In this document: positions 53,426 to 62,820 of the stretch, in pieces
Layout: every line of letters starts with the position of its first letter
Position numbering within the stretch: position 1 is the stretch's first letter
NCBI GenBank assembly: GCA_023014485.1
Contig: JAJOZX010000481.1
Coordinates: 506,001-570,000 of the forward strand
DNA: 64,000 nucleotides
Reading direction: 5' to 3'
From: Bathynomus jamesi
Lineage: Eukaryota > Arthropoda > Malacostraca > Isopoda > Cirolanidae
Program-made: the position numbers and the translations under genes
Notes under the pieces: model-generated
Told to the model about the DNA's origin: nothing
Database searches by the model: none
What the model saw: only the letters and a program-made list of their open reading frames with translations

Positions 53426-53426
<1 letters not shown>
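52046..53426 (-). mobile_element. Tc1/mariner-type DD37E transposon, copy 2, apparently intact
   Basis: Terminal repeats AAGGGTGTCAGGAAATGATT and the complement, with C-runs, flanked by TA at 52044-52045 and 53427-53428. 1381 bp. Contains one uninterrupted 368-codon transposase. It is absent from the mirror position in the right arm, which instead keeps about 165 bp of other sequence, so insertion went along with a local loss or the arms differed already. The (TA)n tract after it probably includes the target. Confidence 0.95.
52160..53266 (-). CDS. Tc1/mariner-type transposase (DD37E), intact
   Basis: 368 aa from ATG at 53266 (MASSILNDSEKKR; the context ACAATGG is better than that of the upstream in-frame codon at 53305). 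Layout: HTH region with ITRHWVAERLKRSEDFVKRN (about residues 34-53), GGRPEKLS hinge with HTH 2 around SCSEVAKEILIRRG, then catalytic Asp162 in VVSDEFFVY, Asp260 in FLHDKAPCMKA and Glu298 in NSPDLNACEHVG. Spacing between the last two is 37, that is DD37E. No stops or frameshifts. Cut-and-paste transposase acting in the nucleus at TA sites. Both TIRs are present, so this could be an autonomous, recently active copy. Confidence 0.93.
   Translation of the reverse strand: MASSILNDSEKKRVLDRIRAVTFREAKEAGATSITRHWVAERLKRSEDFVKRNWNKNPEDCETEFRGGRPEKLSQESKDIVLAASRRRKKSCSEVAKEILIRRGKIVNRQLVHQFRVRQGLSAWHEIAKPRKSDLNIEDRLWFCDYLEEWTEDDFLHLVVSDEFFVYVSRKPNFQNDRVWATTPDEVPDDQKYRETVKNPSCVDVFIMFSIRKLIWVIKPRGTSWDGPYFRNVILAQHVIPFLKDPECVLDVEQATFLHDKAPCMKALATQQLLKDNNIDFFGNNEWPGNSPDLNACEHVGSIMKDRVESLMLEQPIQNRYSTEIMTAKINEVLEEMSHDTDLFETLLGSYPRRLMAVRAANEGNARY

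Positions 53427-53429
<3 letters not shown>

Positions 53430-53468
<39 letters not shown>
53430..53468. repeat. (TA)n microsatellite
   Basis: About 38 bp; matched by (TA)n at 61088-61118 in the right arm. Confidence 0.95.
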
Positions 53469-53477
<9 letters not shown>

Positions 53478-53914
53478 TTATGCATACATTTTTAATTAGC
53501 TGTACGTTTTGGACAGGCTTCAGCAAAAGAAGTACAGTGTTACCGGTTTTAAGCAGATATTTTAGGAACTTACCCAAAGATATATCGTATAAAATGAAAA
53601 TAATTATTCCAAGGCTTTTTGTGTTCAGAAATACATCTTGTCAGGGAAAGATTGTTCACTATTTCACATCATAATTTCATCGAGATAATTCAAGCTCATA
53701 TACAGGACCTACATTGTCTATAAGATCTGTGGCGCGAGGAACATGCGGCATTCAGAAGATGTGAACATCTGCTCTGTGGATCAGTTCAAGAAAATGGATA
53801 GGCTGAAACTTGCGATGTAGGATTTTTTCCATGGAACCGTAACCACTGATACACCCTCGGTACGGATTGCAATACTTATTGAGAGACTTCTTGTCCTTGT
53901 ATCTCCCTCATGTA

Positions 53915-54190
53915 GACCTTCCTCATTGTGTCCGACAACACAGAAACTCTTTACAAAATTGTTGGAAGAATATGCAAAAGTGTAATGACAAAAAAGAACA
54001 GCTTCAGAGTTCATTCACACCATGCGTACACTTATCTCGTGTACGCAGTGTACACCTTCCACATTGTGTCCGACAACACAGAAGCTCTTTCCAAAATTGT
54101 TGTGAAAGATGCAAAAGTGTAATGACAAAAAAAGAACAGCTTCAGAGTTCATTTACACCATGCATACACTTATCACGTGTACACAGTTAG
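53915..54190 (+). repeat. 137-bp tandem duplication, present in both arms
   Basis: Two consecutive units containing GTGTCCGACAACACAGAA, CAAAAGTGTAATGACAAAAA and AGAACAGCTTCAGAGTTCAT. The mirror region 60375-60680 has the same two units, so this duplication predates the palindrome. Frames through it are short and inconsistent between units. Confidence 0.8.
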
Positions 54191-54508
54191 TGGGAAATAA
54201 AACACCAATTAAACTCTAAACTCATTCAAAATATCCTAAAGTAAGCATATAACACCCCTCAATTTCGGCGAACAGATGATGTAGTGAGCCGTGGTACGGG
54301 TGCCACGTAAAACTGTAGATCCCTGCGAGTTATCATTCAAACTAAACATGCTTCTTAATTCGACATCGTTGAAACCGTGTAAGAACTTGAAAACCTCGAT
54401 GAGTAGACCGCGCAGCAACTGAGTTTCCAGCGAAAACAATAGGATGCCCATTTATCTACCAACCACCCAGACATTTTCGTACATTTCCACAAACTAAACA
54501 CAATTTAT

Positions 54509-54933
54509 TCACACTCCGGCAAAATATTTGAGAGAAACATGTGCCCATATTTTTTCCTCTTTGCATAGCAAACGATACTCTTCTCTAATTTCTATTAAAT
54601 ACTTACGCAGACCTTTAGCCACAATCTCACTACAATCCTCGTCAAGATATATATTAATGTAGTGGTAAAAATACTTAAGATTGTCCGTGATGACAAGATT
54701 TACATTCTCAGTCACAGGTCACAGGGTACGGTATGAAGCAATATATTATAATTCAGCTTGTCGCACCACTCATCAATAAGACTCACTAACCATAGCCATT
54801 GCTTCTCTTCTGCTCGTATTGTTTCTTTTACTTCATGGTATATGTAAGCTTTTATAAAGTTTAGTCCTACAATATAATTCAATACATCATTTGTACCACG
54901 TGACATATGCATGAGAAATGAAATGCAGTACAT
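54509..54933 (-). pseudogene. Unknown ORF pair, left palindrome arm
   Basis: Two overlapping frames on the minus strand: MYCISFLMHMSRGTNDVLNY ... LLHTVPCDL-stop, then TENVNLVITDNLKYFYHYIN ... YLIEIREEYRLLCKEEK. The related fragment at 5580-5835 reads through this junction in one frame, so here an indel near 54710-54725 (a repeat of CTGTGAC) splits one protein. The mirror copy (59634-60043) has the same lesion. No known domain; the sequence is rich in aromatic and charged residues. Confidence 0.55.
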
Positions 54934-54949
54934 TCCACACGTATTACTA

Positions 54950-55790
54950 AATTTCCTTCCTTCGCACGGTTCAATGTAGCCTTAAAAGCATCAAAGGATG
55001 GTAGAATAGGAGTCTTTCACTGTACACCACATCTTCACACTTTACCGAATATCACTTCATAAAACTCGAGTACGCAATATTAAAGGTAGCCATCACTATT
55101 TTCTTCTACGCGAGAGAATACACATCTCAAATCCACGGCTTGCACCGCTCAACTGAATATGCAGGGGTAGAGATATCCCCAGGTAGTAGCAGGAGTCACG
55201 TGACCGATCATACAGGGGTCGGCGCTTAGGACAGATAATTCAAATGAATGAATTTATTAATATCTTACAAATTGTTAATTTCTAGTCGAAAGAATAAGCA
55301 CGAGATATCCCATTATAAAAGTTACGCCAGGAATTCCGGGGGTACTGGAGTACAATAGTACCCCGGGTAGAGTTTAAGGGTTAAACTTGTAAAAAACTCG
55401 AAATAATTTTGATACTACAATTTCAAGGTTTTACGCACTTCTTTGTTCATAGTTAAACATAGGCGTGAGTTTTCTTCCAAACTGATATTAAGTCAGTTTA
55501 AAACTTAAGCTTACATAATGTCTAGTTAACTTTAAACATGCTTTTTTATGTATTAAAATCAATTACTTAGTTGAGTTTTGATAGTTCTTACTCTTTCGAA
55601 CTCTGTTATCTGAAAGCTCTACACTCTGTGGTCCTTATAGTTTTCAGTCCTATTTATTAAGGTTATCTTAAAAGGACAGGATGTAGAAATGAACTCTTAC
55701 TGTGATAACTTTATTCTCAAATGAAAGGAGTTAAGTTTCTTTAGAGGGGTGTTGAGATGGTGAAGGAGAGAATAGGTCTACTCTTTACAA
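54950..55790. other. Arm sequence without recognisable gene
   Basis: Contains ACTGGAGTACAATAGTACCC and a reverse-palindromic GGGGTACTGGAGTACAATAGTACCCC hairpin core at about 55339-55365, conserved in the right arm at about 59203-59228. Otherwise AT-rich and without ORFs that hold in both arms. Confidence 0.45.
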
Positions 55791-56023
55791 TCCCTACTTT
55801 TATAGTTAGACATTTGAACGAGACGATTTTGTAACACTGAAGTCGATGTGTAACACTAGCGCAACTTCTCCAGATTGATATATAATACTAATAGAAGAAA
55901 TCAGTTTTAGTATTTTGGTAAATATATTTATATATTTAGACGTTATATTGACGTATTTGGCAACTTTATTTGAAACAGATTCAAACAAACTAAGGCTCTG
56001 ATTGACTTGAAAGAGCTTGGTAA

Positions 56024-56049
56024 TGACGTCACAACGACATTGTATAAAG
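56024..56049 (+). promoter_or_regulatory. CRE and TATA box of the IER-like gene
   Basis: A perfect CRE palindrome TGACGTCA (56024-56031) followed 11 bp later by TATAAAG (56043-56049), about 100 bp before the ATG at 56151. Both are conserved in the mirror copy (58533-58540 and 58515-58521). CREB/ATF sites with a TATA box are typical of immediate-early promoters. Confidence 0.75.
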
Positions 56050-56150
56050 GCAGGCGAAACTTTCACTTTAATTCATTACAAGATTGGAAATAGAGGATGG
56101 AGTCGTGTTAGTTATATCTCTGTGCCTTGACCAATTGCTAAGTGGTGAAC

Positions 56151-57104
56151 ATGATATCTGACGTTCCAAACGGGTTTGAAGCACGCAAGTTGATAAATAT
56201 ATCGCTCGGTAAAATTGCATCCAGACGTTCCGGAAGAGCTGGGGCATCTTTGCATAAATCATTATTAGTTGCCACTGTGTTACATAAAGCCCGTTTTGTT
56301 TACTTAGAACAGTGGTGCACAAACCTTTTTGATGTGAGGGCCAAACCAACCATCTGTTTTATATGTAGGGGCCAGATATATAGATATTCTATTTTTTATA
56401 AATATGCATTTTTATAACGAGGGGTAATATTTCAGATTTTTCTTTGGGTAGCTACCCTTTTCATGTGAAAAATTTGAATTGAAAAGACCCGTGGGGGCCA
56501 CATTTGGCCCGCGGGCCAGGGTTTGTGCATCACTTATTTAGAAGCACATAATTACCACCACACCATATTTTCCCCGCCACAAGGGCAACCTGAGGAGCTT
56601 GCCCACGACCCACCTCGTGCAACCACACCATTACCTGAAGTGTCAGTTACCCCAGTGATGCTTCTCGATTGTGGTGACAATAATACCAACCAAGATGATT
56701 ATTCAACCATTGAATGCATTAGTGAAGAGTTTAAATCTAGATTAGAAGACAGCGACAGTGAAGTAGACTCGAACAGTGAATATGGTTGCAACGAATCCTT
56801 GCACCATACCAGAAAAAGGCGGAGAGTTTCTGATCAGGAAACAGAGACAGCAGTTTCCTCAATTTTACCAAAACGTTTAAAAGCTGATTTAGAACAGGAA
56901 CAATGCTCAGGCTGTTATTTTGCGAACCTAAAATTTTGTGCTCATGTGGATTCGATCTCACCTCTTGTCGTTGTTCTGAGCAGTCAGCGGACGACGAGAT
57001 TTTGCAGCATGGAAGTTGACCACATTTCTTCTCTCGTGATCAACTTGGAATCCTTGAATTTCTACAGACTCACTCCAGACGGTTTTCGTCTCGTGACTTC
57101 TTAG
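56151..57104 (+). pseudogene. IER2/IER5-like immediate-early response gene, interrupted by a hAT MITE
   Basis: From ATG 56151: MISDVPNGFEARKLINISLG, KIASRRSGRAGASLHKSLLV, then ATVLHKARFVYLE. This matches the conserved N-terminal IER domain (an EA-R-ISLGKI...LHKNLLV-VL--AR-VYL pattern in IER5). After the MITE (56310-56535) it resumes HNYHHTIF, a Pro-rich region, an acidic stretch (DSDSEVDSNSEYG), the basic nuclear-signal-like RKRRRVSD, and a C-terminal region with DHISSLVINL. IER proteins are nuclear regulators induced by growth signals or stress. The MITE adds stops, so unless spliced out this copy is broken. The C-terminal frame may also be shifted. Confidence 0.78.
56310..56535. mobile_element. 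hAT MITE inserted in the IER-like gene
   Basis: CAGTGGTGCACAAACCTTTT at left, GGTTTGTGCATCACTT at right, with GGCCCGCGGGCC near the right end. Target duplication ACTTAGAA (56302-56309) and ATTTAGAA (56536-56543), one mismatch. The right arm keeps the empty site: complement of ACTTAGAAGAACATAATTAC near 58248-58267. Confidence 0.92.
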
Positions 57105-57109
57105 TAAAA

Positions 57110-57320
57110 GCATTTTTATTAATGTAGCTTGTACGTACTCATACATGCACAGTGTAATTCACTACGTGATAAAAGAATTTGTATTTAAGGTTGTATATTA
57201 TATAAACTAATTATATATTTTATATAATAAAGGCTTGGGATGTTTAAATGTTTCATTTATTCTATTGAAAAGTGTGTAATTGTGGTAAAGTTTGTGGATT
57301 GGTCAGAGAGTGCGACTTAA
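57110..57320. other. AT-rich spacer downstream of the IER-like gene
   Basis: No ORF or repeat is recognised. AATAAA-like signals occur (for example TATAATAAAGG near 57222), so a 3' UTR and polyadenylation region is possible. Confidence 0.4.
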
Positions 57321-57324
57321 TTGA

Positions 57325-57800
57325 TCAATAAAAGTTAAAGAGTGGGTGACAGTACAGAATCTGAGGAACATTAGTGTTATTAGCTTTAGGAGAAAAACTG
57401 CGGCCAACTACATCCGCGTCGATAGATCGTCCAGAAAGGAAAATAGAGAGGCAGGCACAGATAGAAGGATTGAAACCAAAGGACTGCAGTTTCGAAATTA
57501 AAGATTTGTACCAGACTCTATCAAAAGCTTTTGATATGTATATCGCAATAACAAAGGTTTCACCGAAATCCCATAAAGGGGATGACCAAGAGTTAGAGAT
57601 ATGCAGAAAGATCGCCAGTAGAGTTCCCATGTAGGACCCATACTGGCGATCTGTAAGAAGAGGGGTGATTAAGATTTTCCCTATTAAGGATGTATTCAAA
57701 AGCATTACAAAGGCCTGAAAACAAACCAAATGGAAGATAGTTGCAAGGTTGAGAGTGATCACTCTTCTTTAGGACATGCTGAGTGAAAACGAACTTTGAT
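57325..57800 (-). pseudogene. LINE reverse transcriptase relic in the palindrome centre
   Basis: Minus strand: CNAFEYILN near 57700, DRQYGS, HISNSWSSPLWDFGETFVIA, then IYISKAFDRVWYKSLISKLQ (RT motif A, usually LDISKAFDRVWH), FGFNPSICACLSIFLSGRSI, then decay before the YADD box. This is a jockey-like non-LTR RT fragment, close in type to known arthropod elements. It is in the non-duplicated spacer. Confidence 0.85.
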
Positions 57801-58182
57801 CAGGAATGAATAGTATCAGCTGAAAGACGAAAGAGTCTTCCACGGCTAAGGTGTCTTTAGGCATGAATTTGTTCTTGAACACAGTAAAGCACAATGATGC
57901 GATTGTGGTTGTTTCAGACATAATTATGTCGGTGAATAGCACTGGATTCGTTCAGGATTGATTTGGAAGCGAATAGTTCAGCGTTGTGTAGAGTTGATGG
58001 TGAGGTTCTTAACTACATGTCAGAAAGAGCGAGAAGACTTAGAATTGTATAGATTTTAACAATTTTATTGCATGAAAGAAATTTTGGCTGCTCGAAGAAC
58101 AGAACTTGCACGAATCTGGGCACAAATATGAACCAGAAGATGGTTGACAACGGCAATTTCTTAAAAACCATCTCTGTTGCTG

Positions 58183-58413
58183 TTAGCAATAAAACAAGTT
58201 TAACAAAGGTTGTCCTTGTGGCGGGGAAAATATGGTGTGGTGGTAATTATGTTCTTCTAAGTAAACAAAACGGGCTTTATGTAACACAGTGGCAACTAAT
58301 AATGATTTATGCAAAGATGCCCCAGCTCTTCCGGAACGTCTGGATGCAATTTTACCGAGCGATATATTTATCAACTTGCGTGCTTCAAACCCGTTTGGAA
58401 CGTCAGATATCAT
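58183..58413 (-). pseudogene. IER-like gene, 5' fragment in the right arm
   Basis: From ATG at 58413 the minus strand repeats MISDVPNGFEARKLINISLG through HKARFVYLEEHNYHHTIFS, without the hAT MITE, up to PPQGQP where homology to the left copy ends (about 58214). It lacks the acidic and NLS-like parts, so it is a partial inverted duplicate facing the left copy. Confidence 0.78.
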
Positions 58414-59633
58414 GTTCACCACTTAGCAATTGGTCAAGGCACAGAGATATAACTAACACGACTCCATCCTCTATTTCCAATCTTGTAATGAATTAAAGTG
58501 AATGTTTCGCCTGCCTTTATACAATGTCGTTGTGACGTCATTACCAAGCTCTTTCAAGTCAATCAGAGCCTTAGTTTGTTTGAATCTGTTTCCAATAAAG
58601 TTGCCAAATACGTCAATATAACGTCTAAATATATAAATATATTTACCAAAATACTAAAACTGATTTCTTCTATTAGTATTATATATCAATCTGGAGAAGT
58701 TGCGCTAATGTTACACATCGACTTCAGTGTTACAAAATCGTCTCGTTCAAATGTCTAACCATAAAAGTAGGGATTGTAAAGAGTAGACCTACTCTCTCCT
58801 TCACCATCTCAACACCCCTCTAAAGAAACTTAACTCCTTTCATTTGAGAATAAAGTTATCACAGTAAGAGTTCATTTCTACATCCTGTCCTTTTAAGATA
58901 ACCTTAATAAATAGGACTGAAAACTATAAGGACCACAGAGTGTAGAGCTTTCAGATAACAAAGTTCGAAAGAGTAAGAACTATCAAACCTCAACTAAGTA
59001 ATTGATTTTAATACATAATAAAAAGCATGTTTAAAGTTAACTAGATATTATGTAAGCTTAAGTTTTAAACTGACTTAATATCAGTTTGGTAGAAAACTTA
59101 CGCCTATGTTTAACTATGAACAGAGAAGTGCGTAAAACCTTGAAATCGTAGTATCAAAATTATTTCGAGTTTTTTGCAAGTTTAACCCTTAAATTCTACC
59201 CGGGGTACTATTGTACTCCAGTACCCCCGGAATTCCTGGCGTAACTTTTATAATGGGATATCTCGTGCTTATTATTTCGACTAGAAATTAACAGTTTGTA
59301 AGATATTAATAAATTCATTCATTTGAATTATCTGTCCTAAGCGCCGACCCCTGTATGATCGGTCACGTGACTCCTGCTACTACCTGGGGATATCTCTACC
59401 CCTGCGTACTCAGTTGAGCGGTGCAAGCCGTGGATTTCAGATGTGTATTCTCTCGCGTAGAAGAAACATAGTGATGGCTACCTTTAATATTGCGTACTCG
59501 AGTTTTATGAAGTGATATTCGGTAAAGTGTGAAGATGTGGTGTACAGTGAAAGACTCCTATTCTACCATCGTTTGTTGCTTTTAAAGCTACATTGAACCG
59601 TGCGAAGGAAGGAAATTTAGTAATACGTGTGGA

Positions 59634-60043
59634 ATGTACTGCATTTCATTTCTCATGCATATGTCACGTGGTACAAATGATGTATTGAATTATGTTGTAG
59701 AACTAAACGTTATAAAAGATTACATATACCATGAAGTAAAAGAAACAACACGAGCAGAAGAGAAGCAATGGCTATGGTTAGTGAGTCTTATTGATGAGTG
59801 GTGCGACAAGCTGAATTATAATATATTGCTTCATACCGTACCCTGTGACCTGTGACTGAGAATGTAAATCTTGTCATCATAGACAATCTTAAGTATTTTT
59901 ACCACTACATTAATATATATCTTGACGAGGATTGTAGTGAGATTGTGGCTAAAGGTCTGCGTGAGTATTTAATAGAAATTAAAGACGAGTATCGTTTGCT
60001 ATGCAAAGAGGAAAAAATATGGGCACATGTTTCTCTCAAATAG
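59634..60043 (+). pseudogene. Unknown ORF pair, right palindrome arm
   Basis: Mirror of 54509-54933. Differences are few (for example IVGLNFIKAY against VVELNVIKDY). It carries the same frame break at LLHTVPCDL, so the lesion predates the duplication of the arms. Confidence 0.55.
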
Positions 60044-61078
60044 TGTGCCGGAGTGTGAATAAATTGTTTAGTTTGTGGAAATGTACGAAAATGTCTGGGT
60101 GGTTGGTAGATAAATGGGCATCCTATTGTTTTCGCTGGAAACTCGGTGGCTGCGCGGTCAACTCATCGAGGTTTTCAAGTTCTTACACAGTTTCAACGAT
60201 GTCGAATTAAGAAGCATGTTTAGTTTAAATGATAACTCGCAGGGATCTACAGTTTTACGTGGCACCCGTACCACGGGTCACTACATCATCTGTTCGCCGA
60301 AATTGAGGGGTTATATTTACTTTAGGATATTTTGAATGAGTCTAGAGTTTAATTGGTGTTTTATTTCCCACTAACTGTGTACACGTGATAAGTGTATGCA
60401 TGGTGTAAATGAACTCTGAAGCTGTTCTTTTTTGTCATTACACTTTTGCATCTTTCACAACAATTTTGGAAAGAGCTTCTGTGTTGTCGGACAAATGTGG
60501 AAGGTGTACACTGTGTACACGAGATAAGTGTACGCATGGTGTGAATGAACTCTGAAGCTGTTCTTTTTTTGTCATTACACTTTTGCATCTCTTGCAACAA
60601 TTTTGTAAAGAGTTTCTGTGTTGTCGGACACAATGAGGAAGGTGTACATGAGGGAGATACAAGGACAAGTACCTCAATAAATATTACAATCCGTACCGAG
60701 GATGTATCAGTGGTTACGGTTCTATGAAAAAAAGTCCTACATCGCAAGGTTCGGCCTATCCATTTTCTTGAACTGATCCACAGAGCAGATGTTCACATCT
60801 TCTGAAGGCCGCATGTTCCCCGCGCAACAGATCTTATAGACAATGTAGGTCCTGTATATGAGCTTGAATTATCTCGATGAAATTATGATGTGAAATAGTG
60901 AGCAATCATTCCCTGACGAGATGTATTTCTGAACACAAAAAGCCTTGGAATAATTATTTTCATTTTATACAATATATCTTTGGTAAGTTCCTAAAATATC
61001 TGCTTAAAACCGGTAACACTGTACTTCTTTTGTTGAAGCCTGTCCAAAACGTATAGCTAATTAAAAATGTATGCATAA

Positions 61079-61121
<43 letters not shown>

Positions 61122-61969
61122 AATAAACCATCGTTTGAAAAGGAAATGATTATAAAATTGTATTTGATGTTGCAGCTAACGAAAGCGTCTTTGTGTGTTT
61201 TTAAGCATTGTCGTATTTGCGGAGGAATCCTCGGATCATTGGTGGGCAGATAAATGGATACCGTAAGTATTTAAAAGTTTGTGCATATAGCATTTTTCGC
61301 CCACATTATTCTCGAATTTTTCCCAAGATTGCTCTATTATCTCCGTAGATTTAAAGCTCGTATTACCTCTTACAGTCTCTACCACGACAATATTTGCGAC
61401 AATACTTGGTTTTCTCCAATCCACCTCTTTATGCAATACCCCTCGCAACAACCATTTCTCTAAAAGATTTCCAGAATGTGCATTATTATTTTTTGCGACC
61501 CTACTAGTTGAGGGAATATATTCGTTATAAGAATATATTCAAGAGAGTGGCTCAGCTCAGTATCGCAGGAAGCAAAATTAGCGCCGCTACTCTTCATTAC
61601 TCTCACATTGACAGCACAGTAATATCCTATGACAAGAATATAAAAATCTAGATTGTCTTTGTGCATTACCATGTTTTGTGCCAATATTATTCTCGGATTT
61701 TTCCCAAGATTGCTATATTGTCTCCATAGATTTATTGCTCGTGTTCCCTGCGAAGACATTTCAGCCGCTGCAGCGAATCCATGTTAAACTCTAGGTCTAT
61801 GGGTGAGGAAAAGGTTTGACCTTTGTCAAAATGAACAATTCGTGTGGGTGCTAATAGAAGGTTACCAATAAAGTAGATGTTTTTTGCATGAAGGATGGGA
61901 CAGGGACAATAATGTAGTAAGTTTTTATCATTTTTAACAGTGATTTAAAATCAATAATGTGTGGTTGTG

Positions 61970-62004
61970 TGTGTGTGTGTGTGTGTGTCGTTCTGTGTGT
62001 ATAT

Positions 62005-62055
<51 letters not shown>

Positions 62056-62155
62056 TGTGTGTTTGTGTTCGTCGTGGTTTCTCGGTATATATATATATAT
62101 ATAATTGTGTGTGTGTGTATGTGTGGGCGTGGTCCTAAGTCTCTCTCTCTCTCTG

Positions 62156-62202
<47 letters not shown>

Positions 62203-62240
62203 GGGTGTGTGTGTGCGCGCGCGCGCGTGTGTGTGTGTGT
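61970..62240. repeat. Compound (GT)n/(TA)n/(CT)n microsatellite region
   Basis: Alternating GT, TA and CT tracts with a short GCGC run. It corresponds to 48850-49060 plus 51170-51300 of the left arm, where the Penelope pair has split the tract. Confidence 0.9.
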
Positions 62241-62748
62241 TAATTTTGAAAAATGTATAATAATAATAATATATCCTTCCAATTTAACAACAGAGATGTT
62301 AACTATGAATATGACACCATACAAATTACGTATAAATAAAAATAACTAAGTTGATAAAATATAAAACATTTTTTTATATAAAGGAAGGCCAATCATATGA
62401 AGCGAAAGGAAACGGACGTCTTTCAGAGAAAAAGTTTTTGACCCAAAATTCCTTTCACGTTAGTTTGCGGTTTTAAAAGGCCTCGGGCTGGACCTTCTGC
62501 TGGATATTCTCATTACCTGCCACCTCTTGCTGTCGTCTGAATACAATGTTAAAACAAAACATTATTCTAAGAGTTAATATTGGGATTCGTTTTGATAACT
62601 GAAAGAAAGTAAATAGAATGGCGTTTAAATAATTAGTTTCTTATATTGTTAATATTGGTTTTAATAATTGTTTCTCTTAAAAGGAGAAAATCCGTTTATA
62701 CATATATAAGGAATGACAAAATTAAATAGACACAGTTAATGTGCTTCG

Positions 62749-62751
<3 letters not shown>

Positions 62752-62817
<66 letters not shown>
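62752..62817. repeat. (TA)n microsatellite
   Basis: About 64 bp TA directly before a mariner-type left end. Confidence 0.95.

Positions 62818-62820
<3 letters not shown>

Larger units (their letters stand above)
48325..56590 (+). repeat. Left arm of a giant imperfect palindrome
   Basis: The sequence from AACGAAGCACATTAACTGTG (48326) to TTTTCCCCGCCACAAGG (56568-56584) returns inverted at 58214-62755. Landmarks in order: CAGACGACAGCAAGAGGTGG (48551), AAAAATGATAAAAACTTACT (51316), CTGAGCTGAGCCACTCTCTT (51756), the tandem CAACACAGAA blocks (53936-54090), GTACCCCGGGTAGA (55360) and the IER start (56151). Arms differ by few substitutions (2 of 86 codons in one antisense frame). Left-only insertions: the Penelope pair (49073-51169), the DD37E element (52046-53426), the hAT MITE (56310-56535) and a 67-bp tandem duplication near 51545-51672. 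Confidence 0.92.
58214..62755 (-). repeat. Right arm of the giant imperfect palindrome
   Basis: Mirror of 48325-56590, about 4.5 kb because the left-arm-only insertions are absent. It contains the promoter pair, the unknown ORF pair at 59634-60043, the duplicated CAACACAGAA blocks at 60375-60680, and microsatellites at 61088 and 61970-62240 that differ in length from the left arm. It has about 165 bp (61125-61265) with no partner at the left. Confidence 0.92.

Noticed and set aside
55806..56066. 86-codon ORF on the minus strand, repeated at 58498-58758
   Set aside because: It is antisense to the CRE/TATA promoter and 5' region of the IER-like gene, and is conserved only because the palindrome arms are alike. 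No motif and no independent sign of coding.
58068..58496. 142-codon ORF on the plus strand of the right arm
   Set aside because: Runs antisense to the IER-like 5' fragment; its sequence is the complement of that conserved coding region.
48325..62755. Palindrome as a simple missed-adapter or chimeric-read artefact
   Set aside because: The arms differ by several complete insertions with target duplications, by microsatellite lengths and by substitutions. A head-to-head join of two haplotypes is still possible and is kept as an alternative.
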